Below are positions 54,212 through 62,877 of a stretch of DNA of 64,000 nt, in pieces. Origin of the DNA: DSXF01 sp964387495 (lineage in GTDB: Bacteria > Chloroflexota > Anaerolineae > Anaerolineales > Villigracilaceae). The stretch covers positions 1 through 64,000 of the forward strand of contig CAYLXB010000010.1 of assembly GCA_964387495.1 (NCBI GenBank), given 5' to 3'. Each line of letters opens with the position of its first letter. Position 1 is the first letter of the stretch. The notes below the pieces were generated by a model. That model was given only the letters and a program-made list of their open reading frames with translations, was not told where the DNA came from and ran no database searches. The translations under genes were made by a program, and so were the position numbers.

Positions 54212-57200
54212 TTCACCTCGTAGATGACCGTTTGCCCTTCATGGAATACATCTGTCCACAAAACGCCATTCTGGGCTGCAAACTTGTCCAAACCGGGGCC
54301 GGGGTAGTAGGCATGCTCCAGCCGCCCGACAACGATGTAACCCACATTGTACTTCTTCAGGAAGGCATAAGCGGCCGCCGGGTCACTGGTGGTGTAAAAA
54401 TCGTTGATCTCCGTCACCCGGTCTGTGACCCAGTTTGGAGGATTGAGCGCGCGCTGCTGGCGCTGGTGCCAGTTCCAGCCCAGCACACCCGGCAGGCCGG
54501 TATAGATGGTGTACCGCGAACACCAGCGGTACTCGGGACAGTTGGTCTCTACGATCACCGGCGATCCCTGCACGTTCTCCTGCATCCAACGGATGGCAGC
54601 ATGATCCTCACTGAGCGGAAAATCCACACCCTGGTCGGCGTAACTGGCATAGGCCATATACTTCATGCTGTCAAAGGTGTGCGGCGCTTCGGCCATCCGG
54701 TCACGCATCTTGTCAACGGTGGCCAGCAGGGTAAACAGACCTGCCCCGGCAATCAGGATGGTCAACGTCACCTGCCAGGCATTCCGCGCTCCCGCCTTCC
54801 ACAGGTGCATTTCGCCCATCAGCCAGGCGAATGCCGCCGCGGAGGAGATGGCCAGCAGCGTCCAGGCCTGCAGGTAGAACTTGAAGACCGTGTTCATGCG
54901 CCCGATGTCACCCCGCACGACCACAACCTCGACCACCAGGGTCACAACCAGCGCCGTTCCAATCAGGAACAACACCAGGCGCTTGGCATCCGGCAGGTCA
55001 CGCCGCAGCAACAGGAGGCCTGCCCAGGATGCCAGCGGCAGGATCACCCAGGCCAGGCCCACGCCGCGCCCGAACGGAGTGTCCTGCAGAGTCGGAGATG
55101 CATCCAGGCCGGGGATTTTAATGGAAAGCAGGATCATCACCGCCAACAGGATCCCCGCCAGGCTGAGAACGGCATCCCAGCGCACGCTTTTGAGGGCCGA
55201 AACCGGTGTGGCCGCCATCCACTGGCGCGTCTCCCAGGCCAGCCAGGAAACAATGATGAACAGGAACAGGCCCCAATGAGTCAGGTATGACCAGATGGGT
55301 GTGCGCGAGCCGCTCCAGATGTCGATCTGGCTGTACGACTGGGCATACCAGTCGCGGTAGGGTTGGTAGAGCCAGAAGGAAAGCAGGGTCAGTCCGGCGA
55401 GGCTCAGCGTGATCACCAGCAAACGGGACCAGCCCGGCGGCAGGCCGCGGATTTTCAATCCGTCCCTATAACGCCAGAGCACATACCCCAGGGCTGCCAG
55501 GCCGATGGGCAGATAGGTGTAAATGTCTGACAGATTGGTGGGATAGAGCGCCCCAATCGCCAGCCCTCCAAAGAGGAAGCCCAGCGCCGTGGCGATCCGC
55601 CCCGGCCAGCGGCCGCGCGCCAGCAGGACGGACAATGCCCAGGCCAGCACCAGCAGGGCCAGCGGCATGGCCAGCATGTGGGCATGCAGGTCGCTGTAAA
55701 GGAATGTAAAGAAGGGGAACTCGTTGATGGGCTCCACATCCCCCGGCGCTGGGATGACCCGGCTGGGGAACCAGTACCAGTCGCCGCGGCCGTACGGCAG
55801 CATGGCCCCGCCCACGGTCTTCACCAGCCCCTGCCCCGCCCACCACAGGCGGACAAAAATGTTCACATCCTGGCTCAAGGCATCCGGCGTAACCACACGT
55901 TGCAAGCCCTGGTAGATCATACGCACCGTGCCCAAGTTGCCGAGCACAGCCATGCCCAGGGCCGCAGCCAGGCCCCCGATCAAACGGTCATTGCCGGCGG
56001 AAGACTGTTCATGGTCATTGGCCCGCCGTCCGGCGCCGGACAAATTCCAACCCAGCGAGAAGGCTCCCATGGCCACGATTGCAAACAAGGTCGGCAGGAT
56101 GAAGTTATATCCAATCGAAGGCACGATGCCGAGCAGTTTGAGCGGCGTGGCGGCCAACACAAATCCATAATAATAATAGTTTATGTACCCGCCTGCAAAC
56201 CACGGGTCGTACGGGGGGAAGGAACTGCTTTTCAGGATGGCGTTGAAATACGAAAAATCCATCGGCCGCTCGCCGCCTTTGGCCGGGTGCCACAGGTCCG
56301 GGTTGGCCAGGCGGATGAGTAAATCGAAGATAAAGAAGGCCAGGAAGAGCGCTTCGGCAATCATGAGTTCGCGGCGGTGCGATTTCCACCCGGCCGCCAA
56401 CTCCGCACGCTGGAACCAGGCCGCGCTGGCCCCGCCGGCCAGGATCACCGCCAGGCAGGCCGCAATGACCCCGCGTGTATACCCCAGGCCCAGCGATCCG
56501 CCCATCCAGGCCAGCCAGGCGAATAAAACCAGGCCCATGGCGCGTGCCAGCAGGTATCCCTTGTCCGCCAGGCCGGGAAAGGCCAGGCGCATTAAGGGAT
56601 ACGTGAACAGGCCGAGGGCAAAGATGAATCCATACCAGGCAAGAAGGCCAATAACCGGGTAACGGTTGTGGATGGCGTTCGTATCGAACAACTCCGACCA
56701 TGTTCCCCCCGCCTGTTGGGCAGCCAGCCTTTCCGCCGGAAATGTCAAATCAGACGGATAGGAAGCAGCCTGTTTGGGTGTCAGGTGGACCACCTTGCTC
56801 AAATCCACCGCCCCCAGGATGAACCGCACCTGCTGAGGATTGTAATCCGCCCGCTTTTTGAAGATCAGTACTTTGGGGTGGTCATAGACCGTGAAGGCCT
56901 CTTCGGCAAACTGGTCATTGATTTTGAATTTACCCAGAGTCGGGAACGACTCGAAAACCTGCACCAGGTCGAAGCCCAATTGTCCCTGGAAGTCGCCCGG
57001 CCGGGCGGTGTTGTAGCACCAGATGATATCCTTCTCCGTTGGGCAGCCAAGCAGAGCCCGGTAGTATGCCACGGTCAGAGGATAGCGCTCGGGGACGCGC
57101 ACCGTGGTGGCCCACTGGCGATTCGAAGTGATGAAAATGTAATCACCCTGGTCGAGATTGGTCTGGAAACGGGCCAGTTTGTCGGCATTATCATCGAAGT

Positions 57201-59175
57201 ACATCTCGAAATTCAGACCGCCGTTGTACAGCCCTCCAAAACCGTCGTAGCCATCCATCCGCAGAGGCAGGCCGTCGTCCCAGGAGGATTCGTTGACCGG
57301 AGCCGCACCCGAGAACGTCAGAGCGGGTACGGTGGTCTCAAAACGCAGATAGTACATCACCCCTTTGCTCAGGGCCACCGGCCGGTCGAGCTTGAAGAGA
57401 AAGGACTCGCCCCGCGGATCCGCCGCAGGCGTAAAATCTGCGCTCAGGACTGCGCTGGCAAGGATGGTATCCGGCAGTGCAGCCGGCTGGGAAGAGAGTA
57501 CCAGGCTCAAAATCCCGGGAGAACCGGCGGCGTTTTCGAGCAGGATTTCATCCAGTGTCCCATCCCGTTGGGCCGTAAAGGCCGTATCATACGGGAGCAT
57601 GGCCTGGAGGTTCAAACCGGCAGGGAAAGGCAGCGGTTGTTGGTAGGTCTCACCACCTGCAGTCCGAATGCGCAGGTTGATCGGCCCGGAAATGTTTTGA
57701 TAGATCCAACGCGCAGCCTGCACGCGGGTGTGATCCCGGCTGTAGATGCGGGTAAAAGCAAAGGCCCACAAGGCCGTCAACAACAGGACTGTCACACCGA
57801 AAAGGCCTGCCAGGAAGGTCACCCACCTTGGATATCGGGAAGATGCCGCGCCTGAACCTTCTGCCCCGCCAGGCTTCCAGCCTGCCAGCTGGCCCAACCC
57901 CCAGGCCGCCATGATTGCCAGCAGGGGGTAGATGGGCAGCTGGTATCGCATGGTCGGATTCCAGGCCATGGACTGCCAGAGGAAATAAGCCAGCGTCCAA
58001 CCCCAGAGCAGGGCATGCTTCGGCCACTCGCCGCGCAGGATGCGCCAGCCCATCAGCAGGACGCCCAGCCAGGCAGTCATGCCCAGCGGAAGGCCCAGGC
58101 CCCAGACGGTCAGGTTGGCGAACGAGAACAGGTGGGAGCGGCGCGCCCACTGCAGGGCGGGCGGGAAATCCACATCCCCGCTGGATTGGGCGCGCAGGTC
58201 GGACAGGTTTTGGATCCATTGCGGGTTGGGTTTTAGGCCCCAAAAGCCCGGCCCGCTGAAGGCATACGGCTGGAAAACACGAAAGGACAGGAAAAACATC
58301 AACCCGCCGAGAACCAGGAAGGGAAGGGAGCGTACGAAAAGGTCCTCCGCCAGGCGGGAGCGGGACGCCCGATCTTCTGGATAAGCCTGCCTGGCCTGCC
58401 GCAGAATGCGCACGAGGAATGCGCCCGGCAGGAGCACCGCCATGGTGATGGTGTTGATCTTGGATGCAGCTGCCATGCCGAGGAACAATCCAAAACTCAG
58501 GCTGAGGAGCGTATCGGGGTCGCGCAAGGCCCGGAATATTTGCCCCACCCTGTGTGTTCCGCCCTCGACAGCCGGTGCTGGTTGATCCCGCAGCAGGATT
58601 TCAACCGCAAACAGGATGGCCAGGTACATGAACAGGTTGGCGAAGGTATCCACCGTGAAGAAATGCGCTTGCTGGATCTGCAGGACGGCCAGCGCAGAGA
58701 AGGCCGCCGAGAGCAGGCCGACCCTGCGGCCGTACAGGCGCGAGGCGATGAAGTACAACACCAGAATTGTCCCCAGGTCGGCGATGGCAGAAAGCTGCCG
58801 CCCGACGATATGCACCTGGTCATAGCCCATCTGGCCCAGCCACTCAGCCACATAACGGACGATAAAAATCGGCAGTGTGCCGTAGACGAAAAAACCATGG
58901 CCGCGGTTATGCGGGTTAAGCGTGGAGGTGGCAGTATCGAAATAATCCGGCAGGCTGATCCAGCTCTTTTCCTCCGGCGGGCAGGCTTCCACGGGAGTGG
59001 CAGGCAGGAGACAGGTGCGCGGCTGGATGCTGCTTTCCACCATGGTCAGAAAGCGCTCGTCAGGGTGGAGGTGCTGTCCCTGGTCCCAGTCCAGGCCGGT
59101 GGTGCGCAGGTACGCCCCCGCCAGCAGGACAAGGATCAAGGCCAGGTCATAAATCCAGGGTCGAATTTTGCTCAT
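54208..59175 (-). CDS. Fusion of GT-C glycosyltransferase domain with a DUF2298 domain, 1655 residues
   Basis: The N-terminal half (about 1-800) is a GT39/PMT-like GT-C enzyme: about ten membrane segments, the first outer loop with QHLHPDERF (D39, E40) as candidate catalytic acid pair, and then a large outer beta-rich domain (about 510-770). The C-terminal half (about 820-1655) is a DUF2298 membrane domain: Y-I-N-Y-Y-Y-Y-G-F near 1000, EFPFFTFLYSDLHAHMLAMP near 1150-1165, and R-M-N-T-V-F-K-F-Y-L-Q-A-W near 1430, all shared with the 811-residue paralogue at 50771. It probably builds or moves a lipid-linked sugar onto a protein or polymer at the cell surface. DUF952 follows with overlap. Confidence 0.85.
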   Translation of the reverse strand: MSKIRPWIYDLALILVLLAGAYLRTTGLDWDQGQHLHPDERFLTMVESSIQPRTCLLPATPVEACPPEEKSWISLPDYFDTATSTLNPHNRGHGFFVYGTLPIFIVRYVAEWLGQMGYDQVHIVGRQLSAIADLGTILVLYFIASRLYGRRVGLLSAAFSALAVLQIQQAHFFTVDTFANLFMYLAILFAVEILLRDQPAPAVEGGTHRVGQIFRALRDPDTLLSLSFGLFLGMAAASKINTITMAVLLPGAFLVRILRQARQAYPEDRASRSRLAEDLFVRSLPFLVLGGLMFFLSFRVFQPYAFSGPGFWGLKPNPQWIQNLSDLRAQSSGDVDFPPALQWARRSHLFSFANLTVWGLGLPLGMTAWLGVLLMGWRILRGEWPKHALLWGWTLAYFLWQSMAWNPTMRYQLPIYPLLAIMAAWGLGQLAGWKPGGAEGSGAASSRYPRWVTFLAGLFGVTVLLLTALWAFAFTRIYSRDHTRVQAARWIYQNISGPINLRIRTAGGETYQQPLPFPAGLNLQAMLPYDTAFTAQRDGTLDEILLENAAGSPGILSLVLSSQPAALPDTILASAVLSADFTPAADPRGESFLFKLDRPVALSKGVMYYLRFETTVPALTFSGAAPVNESSWDDGLPLRMDGYDGFGGLYNGGLNFEMYFDDNADKLARFQTNLDQGDYIFITSNRQWATTVRVPERYPLTVAYYRALLGCPTEKDIIWCYNTARPGDFQGQLGFDLVQVFESFPTLGKFKINDQFAEEAFTVYDHPKVLIFKKRADYNPQQVRFILGAVDLSKVVHLTPKQAASYPSDLTFPAERLAAQQAGGTWSELFDTNAIHNRYPVIGLLAWYGFIFALGLFTYPLMRLAFPGLADKGYLLARAMGLVLFAWLAWMGGSLGLGYTRGVIAACLAVILAGGASAAWFQRAELAAGWKSHRRELMIAEALFLAFFIFDLLIRLANPDLWHPAKGGERPMDFSYFNAILKSSSFPPYDPWFAGGYINYYYYGFVLAATPLKLLGIVPSIGYNFILPTLFAIVAMGAFSLGWNLSGAGRRANDHEQSSAGNDRLIGGLAAALGMAVLGNLGTVRMIYQGLQRVVTPDALSQDVNIFVRLWWAGQGLVKTVGGAMLPYGRGDWYWFPSRVIPAPGDVEPINEFPFFTFLYSDLHAHMLAMPLALLVLAWALSVLLARGRWPGRIATALGFLFGGLAIGALYPTNLSDIYTYLPIGLAALGYVLWRYRDGLKIRGLPPGWSRLLVITLSLAGLTLLSFWLYQPYRDWYAQSYSQIDIWSGSRTPIWSYLTHWGLFLFIIVSWLAWETRQWMAATPVSALKSVRWDAVLSLAGILLAVMILLSIKIPGLDASPTLQDTPFGRGVGLAWVILPLASWAGLLLLRRDLPDAKRLVLFLIGTALVVTLVVEVVVVRGDIGRMNTVFKFYLQAWTLLAISSAAAFAWLMGEMHLWKAGARNAWQVTLTILIAGAGLFTLLATVDKMRDRMAEAPHTFDSMKYMAYASYADQGVDFPLSEDHAAIRWMQENVQGSPVIVETNCPEYRWCSRYTIYTGLPGVLGWNWHQRQQRALNPPNWVTDRVTEINDFYTTSDPAAAYAFLKKYNVGYIVVGRLEHAYYPGPGLDKFAAQNGVLWTDVFHEGQTVIYEVK

Positions 59176-59200
59176 TTTTTCAGCGCTTTCATGGACTCCA

Positions 59201-61342
59201 TTACGGCACAGTCAGGGACCAAAACTCATGGCCGGGGATATCATTGACATACACCTTCCACGTCCCCTGCGGGTACAGGCTTTGCAAGGTGGTCATGACC
59301 TCGGTTTCCCCTGCCCGGACGATAAAAAATTTCGGGCCTGGCACATCCAGCGTGGATTGGAACTGATCCGGCCATAGCGCAAAATCGCGGTTGGGAATGC
59401 CCAGCCAGGCGCCCGGCAGGCGCGTATCCACCCAGTGCATGGCCGGCACCACCCAGGCGTTGGACGAATGCCGGGTGAGCGTAAATTCACCGATCGCCCT
59501 GCCAATATCCGAAGTGTTCCAGGCGCCCTGGCGGTACTGCTCTGCATACTGGTTAAAAACCAGGTCGTAATTCAGCCAGGATGACCAGGCCAACAGGCTG
59601 ACCGCCAGCCCCCACGTAACGGCCGCGCCCCACCGGCGGTTCAGGCGGGCCTGGAGGCCGGATAGCAACCCATCCAGGGCCAGCGCAGCGACCAGGAAGA
59701 CCGGCACAGCTGCTCCCCCTGCCCGGTTTAGCGCCGGGTTTTCATCGGGATAGGCCAGCGAAAGGGTGGAGGGGAGTTGCAAAACCAGGATCGAGAGGAG
59801 CAGGAACAGGTCCAGCCAGTGCCGCTGGCGGATATACCGCACCATCAACAGCACCACGCCGATCAGGAATAACGCCCCGCACAGGACATCCAATGCCGGG
59901 CGGTTCATGATCGAGTTGACCCAGATGCCGCCGTTATCCCAGTTGAACATGCGCAGCCCGTTCCAGAGATTGCGCAGGAACACCTGCCAGGCCGGGCCGG
60001 GGATATTCTGCTCGACGCTTCCCAGGCGTGTGGCCGTGCGGTACCAAAAAGAATCCGGATGCTCGAGCATATAGCGCAGCAAGGGCAGAAAGGCCAGCAG
60101 GGAAGTCATGGCAGTGACCACCAGCCAGAGCTGCGCCTGGAAGCGGGCCAGCTTCGAGTGGCGGTGCAGCAGGTAAATTCCCAGGGCAGCCGCCACCAGC
60201 AGCGGCACCGCCCGGAACGGGCTGTAACCGTGCAGCCCCAGTCCCAGGAACAGGCCGGACAGGATGAAATCGTTGCGATTCTGGGTCCGAAGGCCGCGCA
60301 GGAGGTAATACAACACCGGCGCGGTGAACAGGGGATAGAGCGGGAAGCGCAGCCCCACCCGGCTGATGACATTCGGCCAGTAGGCAATCCCAAACAGGAA
60401 CATCGCCAGCAGGCCAACCCGCCGCCCGCCAACCTCTTTGCCAAGCAGGTACATATAGGGCACCGTCAGGAACCCCAGCAGGGCCGTGCCCAGTTTCAGG
60501 CTCAGGAATGTGAACCCGGTGCCGAAAATCTTCATCACCAGCCAGGTCCAGTACATCTGGAACCCCTCCCGGCCGGTATTGCGGGTGAAAAAGGTATAGG
60601 CTTTGCCCTGGCTGATATCGTAAACGTCCATCAGCTTTTCAGCATGGTCGCTGAACGGCTCGACAGGCACGGCCTCCAGCCGGTAAAAACGGAAGAAAAA
60701 CACCAGCCCCAGGCCAACAGCCAGCAGGCCGATCCAGCCCCAGTCCAATTTTCGCCGTGCAGGCAGCCTCCGGCCGGGCAGCCACAAGGCAAGGCAAAAC
60801 ATCGCCACGGCCGCCAGCCACAGCAAAAGATTGTGCCAGGTGAAAATAAAGTCATTGAAATCGAGGAATGCGGCCCCTGTCAGCAGCAGGGCCAGCAGCA
60901 GGGGGACCAGGCGCACGGTCAACGGGTCGGCCCGCAGGCGGGAGGAGGGCACCGGTGCCAGTATCCACTCGCCCACCCGCACGGCCCAGAGCAGCAGCCC
61001 CAGCGCGGCGAGGTAAAAAACGATCCCGGCCAGGGAACTCAAATGCGGCGGCTCGAAGGTGCGCTGGGCCAGCAGCGCCAGGAGCAAGGCCAGCAGGGAA
61101 CGCCAGGGGAGGACCGAAGCAGGTGATCCGGCAGGGTAAGCCTCGCCAGAGGCAGGAGCTTCCAGCTCCACCTCGGCCGCCGGTTCCGGTTCCGGCTTGG
61201 GGGGAGTGTAGGTCTCGGACAGGTAAGGCAGGCCGGCGCGGCGGGAGGGATCGAAGATGGCCGCCGCAAAGTGAAAAAAGGACTTCCAATCTTTGAAAAT
61301 TGCTCTGACAAGATCAAGGACGCTTGGCTCATCCATAAGCAT
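59201..61342 (-). CDS. Multi-membrane-pass GT-C type glycosyltransferase
   Basis: 713 residues from ATG 61342; a second ATG two codons on is an alternative. The first 75 residues are soluble and acidic-proline-rich, then about 13 membrane segments and a C-terminal outer domain ending in GHEFWSLTVP. The loop EPFSDHAEKLMDVYDISQGK carries an Asp-His-Ala-Glu in the place of the catalytic acidic pair of ArnT/PMT-like enzymes, and NTGREGFQMYWTWL is also PMT-like. The family call is reasonable; the sugar is unknown. Transcription: TATAAT at 61355-61360 leaves a leader of about 6 nt and no ribosome binding site. Confidence 0.75.
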   Translation of the reverse strand: MLMDEPSVLDLVRAIFKDWKSFFHFAAAIFDPSRRAGLPYLSETYTPPKPEPEPAAEVELEAPASGEAYPAGSPASVLPWRSLLALLLALLAQRTFEPPHLSSLAGIVFYLAALGLLLWAVRVGEWILAPVPSSRLRADPLTVRLVPLLLALLLTGAAFLDFNDFIFTWHNLLLWLAAVAMFCLALWLPGRRLPARRKLDWGWIGLLAVGLGLVFFFRFYRLEAVPVEPFSDHAEKLMDVYDISQGKAYTFFTRNTGREGFQMYWTWLVMKIFGTGFTFLSLKLGTALLGFLTVPYMYLLGKEVGGRRVGLLAMFLFGIAYWPNVISRVGLRFPLYPLFTAPVLYYLLRGLRTQNRNDFILSGLFLGLGLHGYSPFRAVPLLVAAALGIYLLHRHSKLARFQAQLWLVVTAMTSLLAFLPLLRYMLEHPDSFWYRTATRLGSVEQNIPGPAWQVFLRNLWNGLRMFNWDNGGIWVNSIMNRPALDVLCGALFLIGVVLLMVRYIRQRHWLDLFLLLSILVLQLPSTLSLAYPDENPALNRAGGAAVPVFLVAALALDGLLSGLQARLNRRWGAAVTWGLAVSLLAWSSWLNYDLVFNQYAEQYRQGAWNTSDIGRAIGEFTLTRHSSNAWVVPAMHWVDTRLPGAWLGIPNRDFALWPDQFQSTLDVPGPKFFIVRAGETEVMTTLQSLYPQGTWKVYVNDIPGHEFWSLTVP

Positions 61343-61354
61343 GCACAACCCTGT

Positions 61355-61360
61355 ATTATA
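61355..61360 (-). promoter_or_regulatory. -10 box (GT-TATAAT), overlapping the upstream stop codon
   Basis: TATAAT 12 nt before the ATG at 61342. The TAA inside it is the stop codon of the methyltransferase ending at 61356, the same overlap as at 39171. Confidence 0.4.
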
Positions 61361-62069
61361 ACTTCCTGGCCACGACCATGATGCTCTCGCCCCAGCGTCT
61401 CGGCAGGAAGACCAGGCCGCTGATGGCCTGGAATCCGCCCAGCGAACCGAAGAACAATTTTTGCAGGCTCTTCGGCACAAGCGGGATATAAGGCACATCC
61501 CAAAACCCATCCGCGAAGACGCGCACCGGTTCGAAGCCTGCCGCCTGGACCAGGGCCAGCCACTCCTGCGGCGGCTTGAGCGAAATGTGGGTGGGGTCCT
61601 GGTAGCCGATCCAGCGCTCACCCTTCCAGGGCTTGAGCAGGGAATCGAGGTTGGGGGTGGCGAACAGCAGAGTCCCGCCGGAGGCCATGACGCGGCCGAT
61701 CTCGGTGACCGCCTTCTCCGGATGCAGCAGGTGTTCCACCACGTGTTTGATGATCACGACTCCAAAGACGCCATCTGCGAACGGAAGTTCCTCGGCGCTG
61801 GATTCGAGATGGGCCGTTTTCGTCGCGGCCTCCCGGGACTGCCGCAAGGCCCAATGGTTCACATCCAGCGCGGTCGTCTCGAACCGGTCTTCGAGTTGGC
61901 CGGCAAGATGCCCCAGCCCGGAGCCGATCTCCAGCAGGCGTGACCCGCTCCGCCCATGGCGCCGAGCCAGGAGCGCATAGAAACGGTTCGACCACCAGTA
62001 CTGGCTGTATTTGGCAAAGGAGACATTCTGGTAGGTATGAGTGGAAAAATACTTGTCGTCGAAGGACAT
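61356..62069 (-). CDS. Class I SAM-dependent methyltransferase
   Basis: 237 residues from ATG 62069. Earlier in-frame starts overlap the previous gene and encode unusual sequence, so the shorter form is preferred, though no good ribosome binding site is seen. Motif I LLEIGSGLGHLAGQL, ESSAEELPFADGVFGVVIIKHVVEHL and GGTLLFATPNL are typical of methyltransferase fold 11. It lies 43 nt after another methyltransferase in a glycan gene run, so it may act on a sugar or lipid-linked glycan. Confidence 0.85.
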   Translation of the reverse strand: MSFDDKYFSTHTYQNVSFAKYSQYWWSNRFYALLARRHGRSGSRLLEIGSGLGHLAGQLEDRFETTALDVNHWALRQSREAATKTAHLESSAEELPFADGVFGVVIIKHVVEHLLHPEKAVTEIGRVMASGGTLLFATPNLDSLLKPWKGERWIGYQDPTHISLKPPQEWLALVQAAGFEPVRVFADGFWDVPYIPLVPKSLQKLFFGSLGGFQAISGLVFLPRRWGESIMVVARKL

Positions 62070-62112
62070 AAGGATGTGGAAGTAGGAAGGCGTGAAGGCG
62101 TAATGAAGGAGG

Positions 62113-62877
62113 TCACGCCTTGCGGCGGGCGATGTAAAAGGTAAAAGTACCGTTTTGGACCGGCTCCGGCGAGGCATACCTGCGCACATAGGCTTCGATC
62201 AACCCCAGGTTCCATTTCGTGGGGGCAAGGATCCATTTGCCGGTCAGTTTTTTGGCCGCCAGCGACGGCAGCCCAAAATAATGCCCCCATTCTAACACGC
62301 GCATGGCAGGCGGGGAGAAGTAATGCCACCAGCGTTCCAGGCGGAAACCGGCCTGCTCCAGCCGTACCTGCCAGACCTCCGGCTCGTCAGCATGCTGGAC
62401 GCGCGAGATGCGCCGGAACCATTCGGTGTACCCCTTCCCCAGCAGGCGGGAGATGGACAATTCGGATAAGTAACGCGGGTTGGGGACGCAGAAGTAGAAC
62501 GGCGCGCCCGGCTTCAGCAGGCGTGCCGTCTCGGCCAGCACAGCCTCGACATGCGGGATATGTTCCAGCACCGAGTTGCTGAGCGCACTGGCAAAATACC
62601 CGTCCGGGAAGGGCGCATGCGCCCCGTCCGCTTCGACCAGCAGGCGGTAGGCGTTGTGCGTCCGGGCTTCGTGGATGGGGGCGTGCCAGGGATCGAGGCC
62701 CACATCCAGCGGACGCTCGAAGACGCGCGCTGCAAACAGCCCATCCCCGCAGCCCACATCCAAGGTCGGCGCGGGCAGGTCCAGCCCCGGGTAAAAGGCG
62801 GCTTCCACCGCCCGCACCAGGGCCCGGAAATAGGGCAGGTCGCATAACTGGGTGAAGAGGAAAGGATTGTCAGTCAT
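62113..62877 (-). CDS. Class I SAM-dependent methyltransferase
   Basis: 254 residues. Motif I TLDVGCGDGLFAARVF, VLEHIPHVEAVLAETARLLKPG and FYFCVPNPRYLSELSI define a methyltransferase-11 type fold. Its start lies 8 nt inside the end of the upstream glycosyltransferase gene, so the two are translationally coupled. The target is likely a sugar or lipid made by this locus, though this is inference. Confidence 0.87.
   Translation of the reverse strand: MTDNPFLFTQLCDLPYFRALVRAVEAAFYPGLDLPAPTLDVGCGDGLFAARVFERPLDVGLDPWHAPIHEARTHNAYRLLVEADGAHAPFPDGYFASALSNSVLEHIPHVEAVLAETARLLKPGAPFYFCVPNPRYLSELSISRLLGKGYTEWFRRISRVQHADEPEVWQVRLEQAGFRLERWWHYFSPPAMRVLEWGHYFGLPSLAAKKLTGKWILAPTKWNLGLIEAYVRRYASPEPVQNGTFTFYIARRKA

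Noticed and set aside
59201..61621. A longer 806-residue version of the GT-C protein
   Set aside because: The extra 93 N-terminal residues are antisense-like, low-complexity and overlap the methyltransferase gene; the ATG at 61342 is preferred.
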